Part shown: positions 1 to 8,945 of the stretch, in pieces
How positions within the stretch are numbered: position 1 is the first letter of the stretch
Layout of the letters: the number at the start of each line of letters is the position of its first letter
DNA from: Gammaproteobacteria bacterium
GTDB lineage: Bacteria > Pseudomonadota > Gammaproteobacteria > Pseudomonadales > Azotimanducaceae
Assembly: GCA_030425195.1 (NCBI GenBank)
Contig: JAUIAV010000011.1
Span: 124,001 to 188,000 of the forward strand
Length of the DNA stretch: 64,000 nucleotides
Direction of reading: 5' to 3'
Notes under the pieces: generated by a model
What the model saw: the letters and a program-made list of their open reading frames with translations, nothing else
Database searches by the model: none
What the model was told of the DNA's origin: nothing
Position numbers and translations under genes: made by a program

Positions 1-1261
1 CCGACCCCATGCCGAATGGCCCGGCCAGGATGTCGCTCGCGAAACCCACCGCCAGCGGCCCCAGTCCCAGGCCGATCAGATTGGCGATGAAGAGAAAAAT
101 CGAAGCCGCCGTGGCGCGCATGTGCAGTGGCGCCACGTTCTGCACCGTGGCGTAAACCGGGCCCTGCCAGAGCGAGACCAGCACGGAGTTGACCGCCAGA
201 ATCGGCAGGATGGGCAGGAAGGTGGGCATCAGCAGGGCGATGGTGTAAATGGGCACGGAAGCCAGCACGGCGATGGCCGGAATGCCCATGTACGCCCGCA
301 GATCCTTCGCGCCGAACCTGTCCGCGATGACGCCACCGAGGTAGACGCCGGCACCGGCCGCGATCCCGAGGATGAGACCGAGGGACAGACCCACGAAGCC
401 GATGGGCCCCAGGCCGAACCGGGCAGCCAGCTCGGTGATTTCCTCACCATGCACGCGCAGAAAGAAGGAAGCGCCGAAAGGCGCGTGCCCGTAGCCGACG
501 AAGGCGACGATGGAAACGGCCAGGGCCATGTACCAGAAGGTCTTTTTCCGGGCGAGCACTCTGAGCACGTCTCCGAACGTGGCCTGATCCGCCGCGTCGG
601 TCTTCGCCGCTTCCCTTGCTACGGCAGCCGCTTTCCTGATGCGCGGTTCGATGAGGCTGGCAATCACCAGGACGGCGAGTGCGATACCCGGCAGACCGAC
701 CAGCAGAAAGGCGACACGCCAGCCGAAGGCGTCGGCCACCAGGCCGCCGGTGACGACGCCGATCAGCGCCCCCACCGGATTACCCATGGAATACACGGCC
801 ATGGCGGAGGCCCGCTGTTCTTTCGGCGTGTAGTCGGCGATCAGCGAGTGAGCGGGCGGGGTGCAGCCGGCTTCACCCACACCGACGCCGATACGCGCCA
901 TGACGAGTTGCCAGAAGTTCTGAGCCAGTCCACACAGTGCCGTGAAACCGCTCCAGGCAGCGAGAGAGAGACCGATGATCCAGGGGCGGTTGCGGCGCTC
1001 GGCGAGCCTGGCGATGGGGATCCCCAGCGTGCAGTAGAAGATGGCGAACGCCGTGCCCGTCATCAGGCCGAGCTGCCAGTCGGCGATCTGCAGGTCCTGC
1101 TTGATGGGCTCCGCCAGGATCGTGACGATCTGACGGTCGATGAAATTGAAGACGTATACGAAGAAGAGCAGACCGACCGCGTAGCGGCGGTATCCGTCGC
1201 TCACGCGCCGGATGCCAGGGCGGATTTCAGCCGTGTCTGCGACCGCGGGCGGGGTAGACAT
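1..1261 (-). CDS. MFS transporter, spinster-like, C-terminus cut by window edge
   Basis: Reading the minus strand from ATG at 1261 gives an uninterrupted frame to the window edge, about 420 residues. It has many hydrophobic helices and the N-terminal FNFIDRQI motif typical of spinster-like major facilitator proteins, followed by an ARIGVGVGEAG stretch and a TPKEQRASAM loop. It should be a proton- or solute-coupled inner-membrane permease; the substrate cannot be told from sequence. The frame has no stop inside the window, so the C-terminus is missing. It starts 16 bases downstream of the carboxylesterase stop on the same strand, so the pair may be co-transcribed and handle an imported ester or aromatic compound (inference). 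Confidence 0.85.
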   Translation of the reverse strand, partial: MSTPPAVADTAEIRPGIRRVSDGYRRYAVGLLFFVYVFNFIDRQIVTILAEPIKQDLQIADWQLGLMTGTAFAIFYCTLGIPIARLAERRNRPWIIGLSLAAWSGFTALCGLAQNFWQLVMARIGVGVGEAGCTPPAHSLIADYTPKEQRASAMAVYSMGNPVGALIGVVTGGLVADAFGWRVAFLLVGLPGIALAVLVIASLIEPRIRKAAAVAREAAKTDAADQATFGDVLRVLARKKTFWYMALAVSIVAFVGYGHAPFGASFFLRVHGEEITELAARFGLGPIGFVGLSLGLILGIAAGAGVYLGGVIADRFGAKDLRAYMGIPAIAVLASVPIYTIALLMPTFLPILPILAVNSVLVSLWQGPVYATVQNVAPLHMRATAASIFLFIANLIGLGLGPLAVGFASDILAGPFGMGS

Positions 1262-1276
1262 TGTGACGTCTCCTGA

Positions 1277-2926
1277 TCAGCGGGAAAGCAGGGCGCGCAC
1301 GTCGCCTTTCGGGTCGCTGACCACCACCGGTTCCACGTCGAAGATCATCGTCTGCCGATCGGCGCCGTCATACGCGGGCCACTCGGGCAGACCGGCATGG
1401 TTGGGATTCCCGGTCCGGGCAAAGGCAAGCCATGCCTCGGACATCTGCATCTCCAGAGCCCGGGCGTCCGGGCTCTCGCCGGTGAGCGCCACGGAGTTGT
1501 CCACGTTCGCGAACATCAGGGGCATGTCGAGCGTGTGCGGCGATTTGAGAATGCCGTTGCCCACCGGGGTCTCCCAGGTGAGGTAGTACATGTACACGGG
1601 CGCGCCATCCTGAGCCGCCTTCCGCTCGGCCAGCAGCGCCGAGCCGATGAGCATGCGCGCATCGCTCATGAGCACGTTGTAGAGATAGGTGGGCGAGTAA
1701 TCGGGATGATGAGACCGCTCTGCTGCCAGCAGCGCCTCCGCCCGGTCCGCAGGGATGCCGGGGATGGCCGCGACCCGTTCGGTGAGCTCCGCCTCGGTCA
1801 GGCGGCCGAACCAGGGCTCGCCCGTATTGAAGATCGTCCATTCGTCCTTGTTGAAGCCGATGAGGATGGGAACATCACCGGACTGGGCGGGAGCATCGGG
1901 TGTGAATGGATGGCGGGGCAGATGCCTGCCATCCACCACCGGTGCGAGACGCAGCCCGCCAAACCCGCCGCCAGCGGAGGCCTGAGCCGCATGAAAGGCG
2001 TCGGCGATCTCTACGCTCGAGAGCGCCTGCAGGGTGTCGAGCGAGTCGTCGTCCAGGCCGAGTGTCGCGAGCACCTTGCGGGCATTTCCGGTGGCGGCTT
2101 CTGACGGGATGCCGGTGAGGCCGGGTCCGCTCTGAATCACCGCTTTGTGGAACAGCCCCTCGGCCGCCGGCATGGCCAGCAGCGTGCTCACTTTCGAGCC
2201 CCCTCCGGATTCGCCCATGATGGTGACATTGCCCGGGTCGCCGCCGAAGCCGGCGATATTGCGCTGGATCCACGCCAGAGAGGCGACCAGATCGAGCATG
2301 CCGGCATTGCCGGAATCGGACCAGTCCGCGCCGCCGATGTCCGCCAGATGCAGATAGCCGAATACGTTCAGCCGATGATTGACCGTGACCACCACGACGT
2401 CGCCACGGCGGGCGAGGCTGGCACCGTCGTAGACCGGCCAGGACCCGGAGCCATAGCTGTAGCCGCCGCCGTGAAACCAGACCATTACCGGCCGTTTCCC
2501 TGCTCCCTCGTCGGATTCCGCATCCGCCGGCGTCCAGACGTTCAGAAACAGACAGTCCTCGTTGTCGACCTTCATGTCACTGCGCGTGGTGAACACCGTG
2601 GCGAGTTCGAGGGACAGATCGCTCCTTGTCAGCTCCCGGTCGTAGGATTGCAGGCAGGGTGCACCGAAATCCGTGGCATCAAAAACAGACTCCCAGGCGG
2701 CGACCGGTGCAGGCGCCTGGAAGCGCCGTGCACCGATTGGCGGGGCAGCATAGGGGATGCCCTTGAAGGCCGCGACACCCCCGGCAACAAGACCGCGAAC
2801 GGGGCCTTCCGCGGTCGTCACGATGGCGCTGGGCTGCGGTGCGCCTGCAGCGGCGGCGCTCGCCGCTGCCAGCAGTCCGCAGGCCAGCATGATGAATGCC
2901 CGTATCCGGGTCCCCTGGTGCCCCAT
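1277..2926 (-). CDS. Secreted type-B carboxylesterase
   Basis: Alpha/beta-hydrolase of the carboxylesterase type-B (cholinesterase-like) family, 549 residues from the chosen ATG at 2926. This Met starts a clean signal peptide (charged GHQGTRIR, then a hydrophobic and Ala-rich stretch); the frame stays open 11 codons further upstream without a signal-like start. Visible family motifs are NEDCLFLNVW, the oxyanion-hole HGGG, and the nucleophile elbow GESGGGS with Ser near residue 240. The acid and His are probably in NKDEW (about 361) and SPHTLDMP (about 464). It should hydrolyse carboxylic esters in the periplasm or outside the cell. The substrate is unknown; the adjacent MFS gene suggests uptake of a product. 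Confidence 0.88.
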   Translation of the reverse strand: MGHQGTRIRAFIMLACGLLAAASAAAAGAPQPSAIVTTAEGPVRGLVAGGVAAFKGIPYAAPPIGARRFQAPAPVAAWESVFDATDFGAPCLQSYDRELTRSDLSLELATVFTTRSDMKVDNEDCLFLNVWTPADAESDEGAGKRPVMVWFHGGGYSYGSGSWPVYDGASLARRGDVVVVTVNHRLNVFGYLHLADIGGADWSDSGNAGMLDLVASLAWIQRNIAGFGGDPGNVTIMGESGGGSKVSTLLAMPAAEGLFHKAVIQSGPGLTGIPSEAATGNARKVLATLGLDDDSLDTLQALSSVEIADAFHAAQASAGGGFGGLRLAPVVDGRHLPRHPFTPDAPAQSGDVPILIGFNKDEWTIFNTGEPWFGRLTEAELTERVAAIPGIPADRAEALLAAERSHHPDYSPTYLYNVLMSDARMLIGSALLAERKAAQDGAPVYMYYLTWETPVGNGILKSPHTLDMPLMFANVDNSVALTGESPDARALEMQMSEAWLAFARTGNPNHAGLPEWPAYDGADRQTMIFDVEPVVVSDPKGDVRALLSR

Positions 2927-3011
2927 GATGTCTATCCCTCCCCCTGGTGCGGAGAGCATGCGTCAGGGAACGGGGTGCCGTCAAAACCCGCGGACGTTGA
3001 CAGCCGGAGGC

Positions 3012-3965
3012 TTATTCTCCCCGGTTGTGCGGTTCCTCCAAGTTCAACGCCGGGCCCAGCGGGACGACGCCCGTGGGATTGATGGTGCGGTGACTGGCGT
3101 AGTAGTGGGTTTTGATGTGATCCATGTGCACCGTGTCCGCCACGCCCGGCATCTGATAGAGCTCGCGCAGATAGCCGCTGATGGCGGGGTAGTCGGTGAG
3201 CTGCCGCAGATTGCACTTGAAGTGACCGAAGTACACCGCATCGAATCGGATGAGCGTGGTGAACAGCCGCCAGTCTGCTTCCGTCAGACGCGTCCCCGTG
3301 AGATAGCGCCGCTCAGTGAGCAGAGCTTCCAGCCAGTCCAGAGACTCGAACAGCGCGGTGAAGGTGGACTCGTAGGCGCTCTGTGAGGTGGCGAAGCCTG
3401 CGCGGTAGACGCCGTTGTTCACGGACTCGTATATCCGCTCGTTGAGCGCGTGGATTTCGTCGGTGAGCTCATCCGGATGGAAATCCCCGGTGTTGCCGGT
3501 GAGATGGTCAAACGCGCGGTTGAACATCCGGATGATGTCGGCCGATTCGTTGCTGACGATGGTCTGGCGCTGCCTGTCCCAGAGAACGGGCACCGTCACG
3601 CGGCCTTCGTAACCCGGATCCGCCTTCAGGTAGAGCTGATACAGATACTCGAAACCGTGCAGCGGATCACTCAACTCCCAGCCGTTCTCCAGCATCACGG
3701 GCTCCACCACCGTGACGTCGATGTGCGCCTCGAGTGTTTTCAGTGTCCGGAAGAGCAGCGTGCGGTGTGCCCAGGGGCAGGCGTAGGAAACATACAGATG
3801 GTAGCGCCCGGATTCCGCCGCGAAACCACCGTCGCCGGTGGGGCCGGGGCTGCCGTCGGCAGTCACCCAGTTGCGGAAAGCACTTTCCTTGCGGCGGAAC
3901 TCGCCGCCGCTGGAATCCGTGTCGTACCACTTGTCTACCCATTGACCGTTCTGCAGTAATCCCAT
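3012..3965 (-). CDS. yqjG: Glutathionyl-hydroquinone reductase (YqjG/ECM4 type)
   Basis: Glutathione transferase of the omega-like YqjG/PcpF family, 317 residues, which reduces glutathionyl-hydroquinones to hydroquinones using glutathione. The motif YACPWAHR places the catalytic Cys at residue 63, as in E. coli YqjG, and the C-terminal helical domain ends with the family's NPTGVVPLGP. The start at ATG 3965 (MGLLQNGQW) has GGAG upstream; the open frame extends far upstream but only as noncoding overlap with the DoxX gene. It lies 20 bases downstream of the DoxX gene on the same strand, with a YhaJ-like regulator divergent, so it is probably part of a quinone or nitroaromatic stress module. Confidence 0.9.
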   Translation of the reverse strand: MGLLQNGQWVDKWYDTDSSGGEFRRKESAFRNWVTADGSPGPTGDGGFAAESGRYHLYVSYACPWAHRTLLFRTLKTLEAHIDVTVVEPVMLENGWELSDPLHGFEYLYQLYLKADPGYEGRVTVPVLWDRQRQTIVSNESADIIRMFNRAFDHLTGNTGDFHPDELTDEIHALNERIYESVNNGVYRAGFATSQSAYESTFTALFESLDWLEALLTERRYLTGTRLTEADWRLFTTLIRFDAVYFGHFKCNLRQLTDYPAISGYLRELYQMPGVADTVHMDHIKTHYYASHRTINPTGVVPLGPALNLEEPHNRGE

Positions 3966-3985
3966 GGTGTTCTCCTGATGTTGAT

Positions 3986-4444
3986 TCAGCGGAGCCGCCG
4001 CTCGATCACGTTGTCCAGACTGAAGCTGCCGGCGCCCCGGAAGGCGAGCGAGAGGCTCACGACGAGCAGCGTCAGCGCGAATTCGTAACCGTTGTTCGCC
4101 ATGAACAGACCGTGCTCGAAGTGCACCGAGAAGATGGCGACCAGCATGGTGAATGCCAGCACCAGCGCGCCCGGTCGGACCAGCAGGCCTGCGAGCAGCA
4201 GGAGTCCGCCGAAGAACTCGGCACCTCCGGCCAGCAGCGCAAGGAGATATCCCGGGGCGAGGCCGATCGACTCCATCCATCCCGCGGTGCCTTCCAGACC
4301 ATATCCTCCAAACCATCCGAACAGTTTCTGAGCGCCATGGGCCGCAAAGATCACGCCGGCACCGAGCCTGAGCGGCAGGGTGTCGATGCCTTCATTGCTC
4401 ATGAACAGTTTATGTATCGTTGTTTTCACGGCCGTCTCCTGCAT
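3986..4444 (-). CDS. DoxX family membrane protein (YqjF-like)
   Basis: A 152-residue membrane protein with four hydrophobic helices. The DoxX pattern is clear: LPLRLGAGVIFAAHGAQKLF near the N-terminus, then GGAEFFGGLLLLAGLLVRPGAL and a C-terminal FSLDNVIERR. DoxX proteins are small membrane proteins linked to quinone or redox stress; their biochemical role is poorly known. In E. coli the neighbouring family member yqjF is activated by the LysR regulator YhaJ in response to nitroaromatic degradation products, and yqjG lies next to it. The same trio (regulator, DoxX, YqjG) occurs here, so I infer a similar response. The start at 4444 leaves a 93-base divergent promoter region. Confidence 0.85.
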   Translation of the reverse strand: MQETAVKTTIHKLFMSNEGIDTLPLRLGAGVIFAAHGAQKLFGWFGGYGLEGTAGWMESIGLAPGYLLALLAGGAEFFGGLLLLAGLLVRPGALVLAFTMLVAIFSVHFEHGLFMANNGYEFALTLLVVSLSLAFRGAGSFSLDNVIERRLR

Positions 4445-4513
4445 GAATCAAAAATTCCTGTGGAGGGCATTCTAGGGATGCGTTGAGGGCCGAATAACCG
4501 GTATATTCTGACC

Positions 4514-4535
4514 GAACAGTTCTAAAAAACAGAAC
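4514..4535. promoter_or_regulatory. Inverted repeats in the LysR/DoxX divergent promoter
   Basis: Two overlapping dyads sit just before the LysR start: GAAC-A-GTTC at 4514-4522, and GTTCT-N7-AGAAC at 4519-4535. GAAC half-sites recur at 4514, 4532 and 4543. This fits an autoregulatory LysR site overlapping the regulator's own leader. The assignment as an operator is inference from position and symmetry. Confidence 0.45.
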
Positions 4536-4537
4536 AT

Positions 4538-5431
4538 ATGACGAACCGAACTGCCAACCGGATCCCGCAGGAATCCCTGGAACTTCTCGACGCCATCGAT
4601 CGCCGCGGCAGCTTTGCCAGAGCGGCAGAGGAACTGGGCAGGGCCACCTCCGCGGTGTCCTACGGTGTTCAGAAGCTCGAAGAGCATCTCGGCATCACCA
4701 TCTTCGTCCGCCGTGGTCGGAAGTCGGTGCTGACGCCGGCCGGACGACTGCTTCTGGACGAGGGGCGGGTGATTCTCGCGGCCAGCGCCAGACTCGCCGA
4801 TCGGGCCAGGGAACTGGCGCGTGGCTGGGAGCCCCGCATCCGCATCGGTGCGGAATCCACGCTCGATCAACGCCTGCTGTTCGAGGTGCTGGCACAGTTC
4901 CGGCGTGAGCACCCGGACGTGGAGATCGATGTGAGCGAAACCCTGCTGAACGGCAGCTGGGAGGCGCTGGAGCACAAGCGTGTAGATATGCTGGTGGGAG
5001 CCGTGGGTCCCGTGCCGGCGCACAAGGGATTCCGCGCGGTCTCCCTGGGCAAGGCGGATCTGGTGCCGGTGATCGGCCGGAAGCATCCGGAGGCGGACCG
5101 GATCGTAGCGGATCAGCACGATACCTCAGCACCGCTGGTGGTGACGCATGACACGGTCACCACGGAGGTCGCCCGGAATGCCGGTCTGGCCCTGGAAGAG
5201 CGGGCCACCTTCTATGTCCAGACAACGGAACAGAAGATGCTCGCCATCCAGGCCGGGCTCGGCGTGGGTCATCTGCCCCGGCACCGGATCGGAAGCGCGC
5301 TGGCGGAGGGTGAGCTGGTCCCGCTCTCCATCGAGCCCGTCAATCCGGAACAGTTCATCGCCTGGGAACTGACCAACCGCGGCAAGGGGCTGGGGCGCCT
5401 CGTGCAGGCGCTGCAGGCCGTCGACTGGTAG
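4538..5431 (+). CDS. LysR-family regulator, YhaJ-like
   Basis: A 297-residue LysR-type transcriptional regulator. The N-terminal winged helix-turn-helix spans about residues 12-70 (LLDAIDRRGSFARAAEELGR, then VSYGVQKLEEHLG), followed by a substrate-binding domain. The segment around LDAIDRRGSF...ARGWE closely recalls E. coli YhaJ, which controls yqjF. It is transcribed away from the DoxX and yqjG genes, the usual LysR arrangement, and is predicted to sense a quinone or nitroaromatic-type ligand and switch on those genes. The ATG at 4538 lacks a strong Shine-Dalgarno sequence; a dyad covers that region. Confidence 0.9.
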   Translation: MTNRTANRIPQESLELLDAIDRRGSFARAAEELGRATSAVSYGVQKLEEHLGITIFVRRGRKSVLTPAGRLLLDEGRVILAASARLADRARELARGWEPRIRIGAESTLDQRLLFEVLAQFRREHPDVEIDVSETLLNGSWEALEHKRVDMLVGAVGPVPAHKGFRAVSLGKADLVPVIGRKHPEADRIVADQHDTSAPLVVTHDTVTTEVARNAGLALEERATFYVQTTEQKMLAIQAGLGVGHLPRHRIGSALAEGELVPLSIEPVNPEQFIAWELTNRGKGLGRLVQALQAVDW

Positions 5432-5443
5432 TTCTGCCGTGTC

Positions 5444-6139
5444 TCAGTCGAACCCGATGAAGTTCGCGACCTCCGGGACGGACCGGCGTCGGGAAACCAC
5501 GGCATTCGCGGGAAAGGAATCGTCCGGGTAACCCATGGCGATGCTGATCAGAATGACCTGATCCTCGGGGATGTTCAGATGCTCCCTGACCACGGGCGAA
5601 TGCATCACGCCCTGACTGTTGATCACGGAACCCACGCCGCGGGACCAGGCCGCATTCACCAGCGATGTGGCCAGCGCACCGCAGTCGAACGGAGCGATAT
5701 CACCGCCGTGAAGCTGCCGGTCGTAGGTCACCACGACCAGCACGGGGGCATCGAATATCCGGAAGCCTCTCATGGTCCAGTTGTCCCGGCCTTCCTTGTC
5801 ATCCCGGACGATCCCCATGGACTCGAAGAGCTGCACGGCGACTTCGATCTGCCGCCTGCGATGTTCGCCCTCATAGGCACTGCCCGTCTCCTGTCTCTCG
5901 AAGGAGGGTCTGACGCCGGACAGCGTTCGTTCCGTGCTGTCCCAGCGGATGCGGTCGAGCACCTCGCCGGAAGCGATGTGCAGGTGCCACGGCTGGGAGT
6001 TGTAGGACGAGGGCGCCCGGACGGCGAGGCCGACTATCTCCTCCATGACCTCGCGCGGCACCGGATCCGGCTTGTAACCACGGATGCTTCTGCGCCCCGT
6101 GACGACGTCGTCGTAGCTCATCGATTCCTGTTCAGCCAT
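5444..6139 (-). CDS. Nitroreductase-family flavoprotein
   Basis: A 231-residue member of the FMN-dependent nitroreductase family. The signature RRSIRGYKPDPVP with RAPSSYNSQPW near the N-terminus forms the flavin-binding edge, and GVGSVINSQG with IAMGYPDDSFP near the C-terminus completes it. Family members reduce nitro groups, quinones or enoates with NAD(P)H. It converges on the YhaJ-like regulator with only 12 bases between stops. Its nearness to the quinone-stress module fits, but the physiological substrate is not visible. Confidence 0.9.
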   Translation of the reverse strand: MAEQESMSYDDVVTGRRSIRGYKPDPVPREVMEEIVGLAVRAPSSYNSQPWHLHIASGEVLDRIRWDSTERTLSGVRPSFERQETGSAYEGEHRRRQIEVAVQLFESMGIVRDDKEGRDNWTMRGFRIFDAPVLVVVTYDRQLHGGDIAPFDCGALATSLVNAAWSRGVGSVINSQGVMHSPVVREHLNIPEDQVILISIAMGYPDDSFPANAVVSRRRSVPEVANFIGFD

Positions 6140-6270
6140 CGGCCATGGTCTCCTTTCAGCCTGGGTTGACGACAGCGTCTTTCATCCCGGGTCGAATATC
6201 CATCCCCGTTGCAGAGTTTTCAGCAGGCATTGGTGTATGGTGGAAATCCCTCTCTCGGAGGAGTTGCCTC

Positions 6271-6594
6271 ATGCAGCATCGGGATGAAACTTTCAGAAAT
6301 GAACGCATCTCACTGGACGGTAAGTCATTTCACGATTGTGTTTTCGAGAATTGTGAACTGGAATTTACCGGTGACCGGCCACCCACCTTCTCGAACAACC
6401 GCTATCTGAACACCGTGTTCGTGCTGTCCGGACCTGCCATACGCACGGTCTATCTGCTGTCGAACATCTACCATGCGGGAGAAGGCGGCCGACAGGTATT
6501 CGAATCGCTGTTCGAGGACATCCGCAATCAGGATGTGCACGGACACGAGCTGAAAACGGCGATTCCGGATACCGTCGATCACAGCATGGCCTGA
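6271..6594 (+). CDS. Small hypothetical protein, pentapeptide-like start
   Basis: A 107-residue protein starting at ATG 6271, preceded by a good ribosome site (GGAGGAG, about 8 bases away). An open extension upstream to 6145 has no comparable site. The N-terminal SFHDCVFENCEL resembles one or two turns of a pentapeptide-repeat beta-helix, but the repeat does not continue. No transmembrane segment or signal peptide is visible. I do not recognise a function. It stands between the divergent nitroreductase gene and the convergent hotdog gene. Confidence 0.6.
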   Translation: MQHRDETFRNERISLDGKSFHDCVFENCELEFTGDRPPTFSNNRYLNTVFVLSGPAIRTVYLLSNIYHAGEGGRQVFESLFEDIRNQDVHGHELKTAIPDTVDHSMA

Positions 6595-6613
6595 CGGCCG
6601 GATCAGAGCCGGG

Positions 6614-7372
6614 TCAGTCCCTGCGGCCGATCCACACCTGCCGGGAGTAGCCGCAGAGGTCGCCCGAGGCATCGAACAGCGCCGTTCCGGCGAAGTGCTT
6701 GCTGCGCTCCACTTCCAGGCACCAGCCGATCACCCTGAGATCCTGCCCGGCCGGGACCGATCTGAGAATCCTGGCCGTCATGCGTCCGAGCATGCCGGTG
6801 CGTATCCCGGCCGCGTAGTAGGCGAACTGTCCGGGGCAATCCAGAGCAGCCCACAGAATCCGTTCCGGCAGATTACCGTCCGGATCGGCAAAGCGCTCGT
6901 GGGGATTCCACGCGGCTGCGACGCCGTCGAATCCCTCCACGGGTGCCGCATAAACGTGCAGCCCGGCATCCGCTTCCACATCCGCGCCACAGCAGAAACA
7001 GATGGGATGAAAACCGGTGCCATCCACCAGCAGCGGATTGATGTTTCTGATGAACGAGGGTGACTCGGATCGGGCTGCGAGAGCGGCTGCGTAGCTCGGC
7101 GGTTCCGGAATCTCGAGTCTCAGCGAGGTTCGTCCGGCTTCTGCGATCAGCGTTTCGCCGAGGATCAGCTGCATGACGTCCGCTTCCGGGTGCAGCACGG
7201 TCATCGGGCGGTCCAGGGGCGTAGGCGCGCGCAGGGTCACCTCGATGGCCGCGTCCGGTGCCGGCTGCCCGCCGGTGGGAAAACACCCGGCAATCGCCCC
7301 GGCCACGTAACCGCCGTTGCCGGATTCCGGCGGACCTCGGAATTGCGCGGGGATGGTGATGGTATCCTGCAT
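6614..7372 (-). CDS. Hotdog-fold (thioesterase-like) protein
   Basis: A 252-residue soluble protein that looks like a double hotdog. An N-terminal half carries GNGGYVAGAIAG, and a C-terminal half begins with HPICFCCGADVEADAGLHV, which resembles the CFVCG...GL motif of PaaI-like thioesterases. Such proteins hydrolyse or bind acyl-CoA esters. No catalytic assignment can be made with certainty; the Cys pair could instead be structural. It lies between a small unknown gene and a UMF1-type transporter, facing the same way as the transporter. Acyl-CoA thioesterase is the best guess. Confidence 0.65.
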   Translation of the reverse strand: MQDTITIPAQFRGPPESGNGGYVAGAIAGCFPTGGQPAPDAAIEVTLRAPTPLDRPMTVLHPEADVMQLILGETLIAEAGRTSLRLEIPEPPSYAAALAARSESPSFIRNINPLLVDGTGFHPICFCCGADVEADAGLHVYAAPVEGFDGVAAAWNPHERFADPDGNLPERILWAALDCPGQFAYYAAGIRTGMLGRMTARILRSVPAGQDLRVIGWCLEVERSKHFAGTALFDASGDLCGYSRQVWIGRRD

Positions 7373-7432
7373 GCTGCCCTCGAAAACTGCGAGCGCGGAT
7401 TATAGAGAATCCGGTACGGAGCGTAAGCGGCC

Positions 7433-8842
7433 CTATCCGCCAGCCACCGTTGCCTGCTCCTCCTTCACTTTCAGAAGCAGAATCGCGCCGATGACCATCA
7501 GCAGCGCCAGGGATCCGAAGCCGATTCTCTGTGAGTCGAACAGATCCGTGGCCGTCGCCACCAGCAGCGGAGCGAGAAAGGCGGTCACGGTGGCAGACAG
7601 TGCGAAAAGACCAAAGAACTGAGTGGCCATCTCCGGCGGTGCGATCCGGGCCATCAGTGTTCTGGAAGCGGACAGTCCGGTCACGAAGAACATGGCGAAG
7701 ACCTGGTTGGTCGCGAAGTAGAAGAGCTCCGGCAGCGTGGCGAAGTAGGGCGAGTTCCAGACCGGCTCCGAGCCTACCTCCATGACATACAGGATGGTGT
7801 CCGGCTGCACGGACACCAGCGTGAGGAGCACGACGGAGCTCGTGGCGATGGCGATCTGCAGTGCGCGGATCGAACCCACCCGATCATCCAGCCGGCCTCC
7901 CACGTAGGCACCGAACATGGCCGAGGCGCTCGTGCACAGACCGAAGATCAGCAGCGTGGTGGTGTCCCAGCCGAAGGTGCCGGAAGCGTAGACACCGCCG
8001 AAGGTCAGCACCCCGACCATGCCGTCGATGAAGAACATCCGGGCCAGCAGATACCGGGCGATGTTGGCGTAGTGGCGGACGTGCTTCAGGGTCTGGACCA
8101 CGTCCCGCACACCTTCCTGGGCCAGTTGCCACATGGGCAGCGGGGAGGCTTTTCCATCCGGCGTGAACAGCAGCACCGGCAGGGTGAACAGCAGCATCCA
8201 GAGGCCGGCAATGGGGCCGACGATGCGATCGTGCTCGTGGTTTGCCTGATCGATGCCGAACAGCGGTGCTTCGGGCAGAAACGCCCAGGGCTGGGTACCG
8301 GGCATGGCGAACGCAAGCAGCACGAAAAGCATCAGCAGCAGGCCCCCCACGTTGCCGAGTGAGAACGCCATGCCGGAGATGAGCCCGATGCGGTTGATCG
8401 GTGCGATGGAGGGCAGCATGGCATTGTGGAAAACCTCGGAAACGGTGAAACAGACCTTGATGACGAACAGTATCGCCACGGACAGCATCAGGCTGATCCC
8501 CCTGCCTTCGGGCTCGATGAACCACAGGCAGAGCGCGCCGGCGGACATCACCGCGACGGTCCCGAGAATCCACGGTTTGCGCCGGCCGTCCTTGTCGGCG
8601 ATGGCGCCGAGAAAAGGCGCGGTGACCGCGAGGATCAGCCCGGCCGCTGCGGTGATGTAGCCGATCAGCGCCTGGCCTTTCACCGGATCACCCACCACCG
8701 TGTTGCTGAAGTAGGGGTAGAAGATGTAGATGATCACGAGGATGTAGTACGGGTCCCGCGCGGCCTGACCGAACGTCCAGCTGAAGTAGCCGAGCGGTGA
8801 CGCAGCCGGCGTGCCTGCCAGCGATACGGATTGAGTGCTCAA
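7433..8842 (-). CDS. UMF1/Atg22-type MFS transporter, TTG start
   Basis: A 469-residue multi-spanning permease. The opening GYFSWTFGQAARDPYY and the following YPYFSNTVVGDPVKGQ are characteristic of the UMF1 (Atg22-like) branch of the major facilitator superfamily; GAIADKDGRRKP is the loop between helices 2 and 3. I place the start at TTG 8842 because AGGGGAGGA sits about 7 bases upstream; the in-frame ATG ten codons earlier lies upstream of this ribosome site. The substrate is unknown. Yeast Atg22 exports amino acids from the vacuole, but bacterial members are mostly uncharacterised. Confidence 0.82.
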   Translation of the reverse strand: MSTQSVSLAGTPAASPLGYFSWTFGQAARDPYYILVIIYIFYPYFSNTVVGDPVKGQALIGYITAAAGLILAVTAPFLGAIADKDGRRKPWILGTVAVMSAGALCLWFIEPEGRGISLMLSVAILFVIKVCFTVSEVFHNAMLPSIAPINRIGLISGMAFSLGNVGGLLLMLFVLLAFAMPGTQPWAFLPEAPLFGIDQANHEHDRIVGPIAGLWMLLFTLPVLLFTPDGKASPLPMWQLAQEGVRDVVQTLKHVRHYANIARYLLARMFFIDGMVGVLTFGGVYASGTFGWDTTTLLIFGLCTSASAMFGAYVGGRLDDRVGSIRALQIAIATSSVVLLTLVSVQPDTILYVMEVGSEPVWNSPYFATLPELFYFATNQVFAMFFVTGLSASRTLMARIAPPEMATQFFGLFALSATVTAFLAPLLVATATDLFDSQRIGFGSLALLMVIGAILLLKVKEEQATVAGG

Positions 8843-8945
8843 ATGCGATCCTCCCCTGAGACCTCGCATCATATCGCACTGGAATTCATCCGCGGGTTGG
8901 AGCCAAACTGTGCGACGGAATCATCATCTGGAAGGGAGAAGGCAT

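Noticed and set aside
122-1276. Long plus-strand frame opposite the first MFS gene
   Set aside because: Its composition (Asp, Gly, His and Gln-rich, no domain) is that of an antisense shadow; the minus strand reads as a clear permease.
3012-4316. A longer 434-codon version of the YqjG-like protein
   Set aside because: The extra N-terminal part overlaps the DoxX gene in another frame and has no domain; ATG 3965 is at the proper family start.
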